A DNA stretch of 9,539 bases from positions 1-9,539 of the forward strand of contig JAOZGV010000043.1 in the NCBI GenBank assembly GCA_026015225.1, in the 5' to 3' direction. Origin of the DNA: Candidatus Bathyarchaeota archaeon. Its GTDB lineage: Archaea > Thermoproteota > Bathyarchaeia > 40CM-2-53-6 > RBG-13-38-9. Made by a program: the position numbers and the translations under genes. Positions 5,044 to 9,539 of this stretch are shown piece by piece; the stretch's first letter is position 1; each line of letters begins with the position of its first letter. Under the pieces are notes generated by a model, which was not told the origin of the DNA, made no database searches, and worked only from the letters and a program-made list of their open reading frames with translations.

Positions 5044-5730
5044 CTAATTTCTATCCTTAGATAAAAATCCCATAACTTCTTCATCCGATAGATCGTACCA
5101 GTCAACGTAAGCGTCAGCTACGGCAAAGAATCCGCCACTTCGAATATTTATACAGACTATCTCCTCGACATTGTTAATTAATGAATTAATTGATAATGAT
5201 GATGCGGTTGGAATGGCCACTGTTATCTTCTTTGGATTTCTCTTTCGAACTGATTTAATGGCAGCAAGCATCGAATATCCCGATGCTAATCCATCATCAA
5301 CAATTATGACTTTCTTTCCTTCTAACTCAGGAAACGGCCTATTCATTCTAAATTGTTTATTCCTGAGGTTGATAACATTTAGAGTTTCTTGAGTGACTTT
5401 TTTAATTATATCTTCAGTTATGCCTAATTGAAAAATTAAACTCTCGTTTAATACGATCTCTCCATCCCAGCTAATAGCTCCAAAGCCAGCTTCCGTATTC
5501 CATGGAATTTGTAATTTTCTAACTAATATTAAATCGAGATCGATCCTTAATGTGTTAGATATAATATAACCAATGGGAACACCTCCTGAAGGAATAGCAA
5601 GCAACACTATATCCTTCATATCAAATGCTAATTTCTCAGCTAACAATTTGCCAGCGTGCAATCTATCCTTGAAAATATGTATTTTGTCTCTATGATTTGT
5701 ATCTTCTATTAACTTTCCAACCATCTTCAT
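5044..5730 (-). CDS. Predicted phosphoribosyltransferase (COG1926-type)
   Basis: The 228-residue protein fits the predicted phosphoribosyltransferases of COG1926, a type I PRTase fold of unknown acceptor. The start has FKDRLHAGKLLAEKL (20-34), the typical F.DR..AG..LA..L opening. IPSGGVPIGYIIS (46-58) corresponds to the family's PRGGVPVA segment but has Ser in place of Arg. VRKLQIPWNTEAGFGAIS (70-87) follows the usual RKLGxPxNPExAxGAv pattern. The PRPP-binding loop is VIIVDDGLASGYSM (141-154), with Ser150 and Ser153 where Thr is common. These are conservative except for the lost Arg. The ATG start at 5730 follows a TATA box at about 5751-5758, so the message is probably leaderless. It diverges from the radical SAM gene. 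Substrate and pathway are unknown; homologues are sometimes fused or adjacent to alpha/beta hydrolases, and here a hydrolase gene converges on it from the other side. Confidence 0.88.
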   Translation of the reverse strand: MKMVGKLIEDTNHRDKIHIFKDRLHAGKLLAEKLAFDMKDIVLLAIPSGGVPIGYIISNTLRIDLDLILVRKLQIPWNTEAGFGAISWDGEIVLNESLIFQLGITEDIIKKVTQETLNVINLRNKQFRMNRPFPELEGKKVIIVDDGLASGYSMLAAIKSVRKRNPKKITVAIPTASSLSINSLINNVEEIVCINIRSGGFFAVADAYVDWYDLSDEEVMGFLSKDRN

Positions 5731-5750
5731 GGCAGATCCAGAAATGATCT

Positions 5751-5758
5751 TTATAAAA
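5751..5758 (-). promoter_or_regulatory. TATA box of the phosphoribosyltransferase gene
   Basis: TTTTATAA on the minus strand is centred near 5755, about 25 bases from the ATG at 5730. No convincing Shine-Dalgarno site precedes the ATG, in keeping with leaderless transcription. Confidence 0.55.
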
Positions 5759-5799
5759 TTAATAACGTTTCAATTTAATAGCTAGTAATTTTAAGATTT

Positions 5800-5810
5800 C
5801 ATAATATAAA
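5800..5810 (+). promoter_or_regulatory. TATA box of the radical SAM gene
   Basis: CATAATATAAA on the plus strand is centred near 5806. Transcription start is expected near 5832-5836, at the TTG used as start. It forms the second half of a divergent promoter region of 105 bp shared with the phosphoribosyltransferase gene. Confidence 0.55.
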
Positions 5811-5835
5811 TTCATTCTATGGTTGATCCTATAAG

Positions 5836-6456
5836 TTGGATAATGGAAAAAATGCTAGATCGATAGTCTATAGATATGGTATACGACCTAATACTATTTA
5901 TTTAAACATAACAAACAGATGTTCAAATAGTTGCATTTTTTGTATTAAGAATTATTCTTCGGGGTTATCAGGTTATAAATTGAAACTTGATAAGGAACCA
6001 ACCATTGATGAAATATGGAAAGATTTTCAAGATAGTATAAAAGACGCTGACAAAGAGGTTGTTTGGTGTGGTTTTGGAGAACCCACCATAAGATTAGATG
6101 TTCTTCTTAATATTTCAAGAAGAATTAGAAAGAACTATTCACATCTTGTTATTCGTTTGGACACTGATGGATTAGCTCAATTACGCAATAAGAATCGAAA
6201 AGTAGTAAAGGAATTAAAAGATGCGGGAATTAATTCAATTTCGATAAGTCTTAATGCCGAAAACGAGATGAAATATTATGATCTTTGCAAGCCTTCAATT
6301 GAAGGATCGTATCAAGCTGTTCTTAATTTCATAAAAGAGTGTAAAAAAATTTTTTCAGATATTAGATTAACAATTGTTGATGTTGATAGTATAGATATTT
6401 CTGAATGCAAAATTATCGCTGATAAATTAGGATGCACTTTCAAGGTAAGGGGCTAA
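5836..6456 (+). CDS. Radical SAM protein of the TatD-linked type
   Basis: This 206-residue protein carries the radical SAM cluster motif C29-xxx-C33-xx-C36 in ITNRCSNSCIFC, which binds the 4Fe-4S cluster that cleaves S-adenosylmethionine. VVWCGFGEPTIRLDVLL (75-91) contains the GFGEP glycine-rich motif and the exact style of the small radical SAM group found next to or fused with TatD-family metallohydrolases. SISISLNAENEMKYYDLCKP (134-153) is the following SAM-binding region. The short length is normal for this group, which has a truncated barrel and no extra cluster domain. No tatD gene is visible in the window. The start is a TTG: an in-frame TGA at 5824-5826 excludes anything longer, no ATG or GTG precedes the cysteine motif in frame, and the TATA box spacing agrees. 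The reaction and substrate are not known. Confidence 0.88.
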   Translation: MDNGKNARSIVYRYGIRPNTIYLNITNRCSNSCIFCIKNYSSGLSGYKLKLDKEPTIDEIWKDFQDSIKDADKEVVWCGFGEPTIRLDVLLNISRRIRKNYSHLVIRLDTDGLAQLRNKNRKVVKELKDAGINSISISLNAENEMKYYDLCKPSIEGSYQAVLNFIKECKKIFSDIRLTIVDVDSIDISECKIIADKLGCTFKVRG

Positions 6457-6522
6457 TAATATAAAATTATTAAATTTTTGAAAATCCATTTTCTAAATAG
6501 CTTAATGGCATTAGTCCAAATT

Positions 6523-6534
6523 AAAATAAAAAAA
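6523..6534 (-). terminator. T-rich termination signal after the tautomerase gene
   Basis: On the minus strand a run of seven T, then A and four T, lies about 19 bases past the tautomerase stop at 6553. Such T-runs commonly end archaeal transcripts. No hairpin is visible with it. Confidence 0.4.
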
Positions 6535-6552
6535 GAGGAAGACTAAAAATCT

Positions 6553-6774
6553 CTATTTTTGTGCAGCCTGTTTCTTCCTCACTTCAGTTAATGTCTCTCC
6601 ATCAATAACCCAACTGTCAGGCGATTCTTCACGAATAACTACCCAACAATGAGGTTTCATTCCCTTAACTTCTTGATAGACTCCTATCACACTGTCGTAA
6701 AGTGCTTTGGCTAATTTTTTCTTTTCTTCTTCATTAAAACTACCGGAACCGGTTGTTAATTCTACAAAAGGCAT
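6553..6774 (-). CDS. 4-oxalocrotonate tautomerase-like protein
   Basis: This 73-residue protein matches the small tautomerase superfamily, in which an N-terminal proline exposed after Met removal acts as the catalytic base for keto-enol transfers. The start MPFVELTTGSGSFNEEEKKKLAKAL and the later HCWVVIREESPDSWVIDGETLTE follow the family pattern of strand, helix, second strand and the conserved WxxxGxxL/T turn. The start is the ATG at 6774, not the in-frame GTG at 6783: only the ATG puts Pro directly after Met, and a good Shine-Dalgarno site ends six bases before it (the GTG lies inside that site). Such proteins usually form hexamers or dimers in the cytosol. The substrate is unknown; 4-oxalocrotonate itself is unlikely without other aromatic catabolism genes nearby. 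The gene lies 91 bp downstream of the large surface-protein gene on the same strand but has its own TATA box. Confidence 0.9.
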   Translation of the reverse strand: MPFVELTTGSGSFNEEEKKKLAKALYDSVIGVYQEVKGMKPHCWVVIREESPDSWVIDGETLTEVRKKQAAQK

Positions 6775-6780
6775 CCTAAT

Positions 6781-6786
6781 CACCTC
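6781..6786 (-). promoter_or_regulatory. Shine-Dalgarno site that fixes the tautomerase start
   Basis: GAGGTG on the minus strand lies six bases before the ATG at 6774. It is the clearest ribosome binding site in the window and overlaps the alternative GTG start at 6783, ruling that one out. Confidence 0.75.
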
Positions 6787-6808
6787 ATTAATTTCTAACA
6801 GCGGTTGT

Positions 6809-6816
6809 ATAAAAAT
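6809..6816 (-). promoter_or_regulatory. Probable TATA box of the tautomerase gene
   Basis: TTTTTATA on the minus strand is centred near 6812. A start about 26 bases downstream would fall around 6786, giving a leader of roughly 12 nt that just includes the Shine-Dalgarno site. Confidence 0.5.
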
Positions 6817-6865
6817 ATGAACGCGTAATTATTAATTCATAAAAACAATAGAAGACTTTTTTTTA

Positions 6866-9484
6866 TTATCTATATTTTTTTGCAAAAAATACAGTGATTG
6901 AGAAGATTGTAATCGAAAAAATAAGAAAAAATAAAGGAATTATCGATTCAAATTTGTTATTAACAACAGGTAATTCAATTCTTCGCCATTTTGCTTCTGC
7001 TTTGATAGGGCCTGTCACATAAATCTGCTCGGAAATTTTATCTTCTCCGTTAATTTTCCAACCTTCAAAAATAAAGATGCTTTCTTCATCTTCAATTATT
7101 CTATTTTCCATTTTCAAAGGAGAAAAAGAATTCTCGTCATACCACCCATTTCCAGAGACGTTGCCCCTGTCTGAATGGCCTTCAACCACAAATTGTTTTG
7201 CATATATTGCTAGCAAATCAGTATTTCCTGGAGTCTCTATTGATATTTTTGTATAATTGGAACCATCGGCCCATCCTTTAAAATGAATCCTAGCCTCAGG
7301 TGCCAGATTAATATCTAAAGGTGCTTCAATGATGTGCTTTCCAATATAGGTCTCTAATTCTAATTTTCCATCTTTTTCGATTTTATACTCAACACCATCA
7401 ACTAGAATTGGAATTTTATCAAAACTTTTCGTCACCCCGATTGTGATAGAACTTTTACATACAGCCTCGTAAGTTCCCAAGTATTTGGCAGAATTCGAAT
7501 AAGAAAAAAGTTCGAATTTAAATTGGTTTTTTGGAATTTGATTAAAAATTAAGAGAGCCTCATTTTCATCTTTAGAAATAACCATTTTTGTAACCGAGGG
7601 TTTGATTCCCTCAATTAATGGTTTTGCTACAAAGGCATAATTATCAGGACGCAATCCCTCTATCTTAATTCTCAACCTCATAGGCTCTTTTAGATTCAAG
7701 CATGGTTCTACAAATGTTTCTACAAAATATCCTTCTTCTTTTGATTCAACACTAGAAGTTTTGCTCTCATTCGCTGTCAAATGGTACAAAAATTTTGATT
7801 CTTCTATAAATTCAACTATTACAGAAACAGCTTTTGAGCTATAAGTTCCACTTTCAGCTATAGTCCAAACCTCATGGGCAACTTCAGGAAGTACAATAAT
7901 TTCTTTATGAAGCCACCCTAAGTTTTGAGGTCCCTCATCGGGAGTTTTATTAATTAAGTCATTTCCAGCCTCAATGAAGGATTGTGTCATTTTTTCTCCA
8001 TAAAGCAGGAGCATATTCCCCTGAAGTTTATCTGCATTGTGCCAGATTGTTTTGTCCTTTGGAGTAGTGATGAGGATCATGCCATTTGGACTTTGCCAAC
8101 GCCCAGCGCTTTCACGAATTCCTTCCCGAGCTGCCGCGACAGCTCCTACCGAATACCCAACCATATAAATCTGGGAATAACCAGTCTTCAAAAGCCAATT
8201 TCTTGCATCCTCAATGAAAGTACTACCTTCATAGATCTCTCCGTTTATATTTCGTTTTAGAACTGCTTGTAACCGTTCTTTAGAACCTTCTTCAATAGCT
8301 AGTACTGAATAGAATCTAGACAAATCTTGAATGAAATACATCGTGTTATAAGATTCAAGACTATAGGGATTAATGAAAAGTTGTTGAGTAAAAATGCCTC
8401 CCCCAAGCCATATTAAACAAGTATCGCTACCTGGATTTTTCCAGTAACGCCAAACACTTTCTCCAACCTCAACTTTTTTGTATTCTACACCCTCATCAAT
8501 ATCGGCTCTTGCCATGGGGGTAGATAATGAGAGAAGAACTATTGTTATTAAAACTAATGTTAAAGCCTTTTTTTTCATTCTCTTTATTACAATAGCAATT
8601 GTGGTAATAATAGAGGCGGCTAACAATGATGAAGAAATAAGATATATAAAATATGATACAGTACCTTTTTCGTTACTCATCTCAACCCATATAGCTTGGG
8701 CCTCTTTTTTTTCATTCATTTTGGTTTCTACTAGTAGCTTATTTGATTTTATGTCGCCTTGCCACCCTTTGAAAAGATAAATTTTTCCTTCAAATGGAAT
8801 TCTGGATGGCGCTTCTAATATCGCATCATCTTTTTCATCATACCATCCTTGGCCCTCAACCGAGTTTAATTTGGATGAAATCTTTAAGAAAAATTGCCTT
8901 CTATAGATTGGAGCAATAATATCTTTATAGTTCGCCCAAACTTTTCTTGGATTAGATTTAACACCATCACTCCACCCAATGAATCTTAATCTTTCATTTT
9001 CCAAGACTTGAATGGTTTGATTTGCAGCCACTTCAATTTCTTTCTCGTTAAGCTCAACAACCTGAATCACGAATTCCATCGTACCCTGATTAGGGTCTGC
9101 AAACCAAGCATTTCGCCACCAAGCTCGAGTAGTAGCTTCTAATTGCCAATCACCTTCTTTCGATGGAGCAGTCAGATTGAAAATAAAATTTTCTTTACCT
9201 GGTCCATAAAATTCATTTATTGATGTAAGTGATTGAAGAAACTCGTCTTTTTTCAGATTCCGAATTCCAATATCTATGTAAAAAGAATCTTGATATTCAG
9301 CCTCAATAAAAATTTGGAATGATTGATAAGGTTCTATAGTTTTAGGATAATCTACGCTCACAATTCTTGCCACGGAATATTCTGTAGCAAAAATATTAGG
9401 AAAAATGGTAGATAAATTGAAAATCATCAATCCTAATACAATAAAGCAAAAAATAATTTGATTATTTTTCTTTTTTCTTTGCAA
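6866..9484 (-). CDS. Large secreted/membrane protein: two surface-protein halves in one frame, second half with a hydrolase domain
   Basis: No named family covers this 872-residue protein. Residues 4-33 form a signal peptide (RKKK then a hydrophobic run). Residues 36-145 look like a beta-sandwich; 165-268 form an InlB-B-repeat-like module (FIGWSDG, GQGWYDE, FKGW). A transmembrane segment spans about 274-300. At once follows KRMKKK and a second signal-peptide-like stretch, 303-328 (MKKKALTLVLITIVLLSLSTPMARA). The second half has an alpha/beta-hydrolase-like domain (about 335-565) with nucleophile GYSVGA (Ser445) and probable His537 in VAHEVW. A beta-rich region and PEGA-like stretch (around 692-720) lead to a second module (730-833) and a C-terminal anchor at 847-866 before KKYR. 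The predicted topology is domains outside and the basic loop inside. The catalytic acid is unclear, so activity is uncertain. The TTG at 9484 suits the signal peptide, with GGATG about 10 bases before it; the frame stays open to the window edge, so a more distant start is not excluded. Confidence 0.85.
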   Translation of the reverse strand: MQRKKKNNQIIFCFIVLGLMIFNLSTIFPNIFATEYSVARIVSVDYPKTIEPYQSFQIFIEAEYQDSFYIDIGIRNLKKDEFLQSLTSINEFYGPGKENFIFNLTAPSKEGDWQLEATTRAWWRNAWFADPNQGTMEFVIQVVELNEKEIEVAANQTIQVLENERLRFIGWSDGVKSNPRKVWANYKDIIAPIYRRQFFLKISSKLNSVEGQGWYDEKDDAILEAPSRIPFEGKIYLFKGWQGDIKSNKLLVETKMNEKKEAQAIWVEMSNEKGTVSYFIYLISSSLLAASIITTIAIVIKRMKKKALTLVLITIVLLSLSTPMARADIDEGVEYKKVEVGESVWRYWKNPGSDTCLIWLGGGIFTQQLFINPYSLESYNTMYFIQDLSRFYSVLAIEEGSKERLQAVLKRNINGEIYEGSTFIEDARNWLLKTGYSQIYMVGYSVGAVAAAREGIRESAGRWQSPNGMILITTPKDKTIWHNADKLQGNMLLLYGEKMTQSFIEAGNDLINKTPDEGPQNLGWLHKEIIVLPEVAHEVWTIAESGTYSSKAVSVIVEFIEESKFLYHLTANESKTSSVESKEEGYFVETFVEPCLNLKEPMRLRIKIEGLRPDNYAFVAKPLIEGIKPSVTKMVISKDENEALLIFNQIPKNQFKFELFSYSNSAKYLGTYEAVCKSSITIGVTKSFDKIPILVDGVEYKIEKDGKLELETYIGKHIIEAPLDINLAPEARIHFKGWADGSNYTKISIETPGNTDLLAIYAKQFVVEGHSDRGNVSGNGWYDENSFSPLKMENRIIEDEESIFIFEGWKINGEDKISEQIYVTGPIKAEAKWRRIELPVVNNKFESIIPLFFLIFSITIFSITVFFAKKYR
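6986..7297 (-). repeat. Surface module copy 2 (InlB-B-repeat-like), residues 730-833
   Basis: This segment encodes HFKGWADG, IYAKQFVV, VSGNGWYDE, IFIFEGWKING and KAEAKWRR, matching copy 1 motif by motif. Such modules are common in archaeal and bacterial cell-surface proteins, probably as stalk or adhesion units. Confidence 0.75.
8576..8578 (-). other. Possible internal start codon of the second half of the large protein
   Basis: The ATG of Met303 begins a stretch with all parts of a signal peptide (KKK, hydrophobic core, small residues with AMARA-like end). If used, a separate protein of 570 residues would be made. The bases before it (AAAGAGA) give only a weak ribosome binding site, so internal initiation is a possibility and not shown. 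Confidence 0.3.
8681..8992 (-). repeat. Surface module copy 1 (InlB-B-repeat-like), residues 165-268
   Basis: This segment encodes RFIGWSDG, IYRRQFFL, VEGQGWYDE, IYLFKGWQGD and EAQAIWVE in that order. The same order of motifs recurs in copy 2, and each copy is followed by a transmembrane anchor. The similarity is at protein level only; I see no long DNA identity. Confidence 0.75.
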
Positions 9485-9539
9485 TAAAATTTTACATCCT
9501 TGGATTTGAATTTTTTTGAATGGAAATCCTCCAAAAAAG

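Noticed and set aside
5171..5392. Plus-strand open frame inside the phosphoribosyltransferase gene
   Set aside because: It is the complement of conserved coding sequence, including the PRPP loop, without its own signals.
8568..8575. Run of eight A (minus strand) at the junction of the two halves of the large protein as a frameshift or assembly error
   Set aside because: The ATG and both flanking segments are already in the same frame and give sensible transmembrane and signal-peptide sequences. Changing the run length would break the second half.
7982..8780. Open frames on the plus strand opposite the large protein gene (7982-8260 and 8478-8780)
   Set aside because: They have no promoter, ribosome binding site or recognisable protein pattern and are explained as antisense to a well-supported coding region.

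Overview
The window looks like chromosomal DNA of an AT-rich archaeon, most likely of the TACK (Thermoproteota-like) group. The reasons are: an archaea-only gene for tRNA(Ile2) agmatidine synthase (TiaS); archaeal TATA boxes about 26 bases ahead of start codons (leaderless transcription); and a tRNA precursor whose introns fold into bulge-helix-bulge (BHB) motifs at both the usual and unusual positions. Introns at unusual positions are known mainly from archaea with a broad-specificity heteromeric splicing endonuclease. The exact lineage cannot be fixed from this sequence. There are no insertion sequences, CRISPR arrays or phage genes, and no operon spanning several genes.

Layout. Positions 2-472 (+) hold the C-terminal end of a probable surface protein. 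Positions 520-1401 (-) hold a thioredoxin-reductase-like flavoprotein. Positions 1555-1685 (-) hold an initiator tRNA-Met gene cut by three introns (15, 25 and 15 nt). Positions 1824-3146 (+) hold tiaS, followed by a convergent Dabb-domain protein (3160-3459, -). After a gene-free stretch come a stand-alone Lrp/AsnC ligand-binding domain (3741-3977, -), an alpha/beta hydrolase (4111-5013, +), a phosphoribosyltransferase (5044-5730, -), a TatD-linked-type radical SAM protein (5836-6456, +), a 4-oxalocrotonate-tautomerase-like protein (6553-6774, -) and an 872-residue secreted or membrane protein (6866-9484, -). The last looks like two surface proteins joined in frame.

How the genes relate. Most genes are single transcription units with their own promoter, arranged in divergent or convergent pairs. 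The only evident functional link is between the initiator tRNA-Met (anticodon CAT) and tiaS. TiaS modifies the other CAT-anticodon tRNA, tRNA-Ile2, so that it reads AUA rather than AUG. The two genes are divergent and share a 138-bp intergenic region.

The main discovery is the tRNA. Read on the plus strand it is only a GC-rich block of hairpins. Read on the minus strand, removing three BHB introns leaves a 76-nt initiator tRNA-Met with a complete acceptor stem, anticodon stem and T-arm. The introns lie at 37/38, in the variable loop (47/48) and in the T-loop (59/60). The BHB folds of neighbouring introns compete for the same nucleotides, which suggests an order of splicing.
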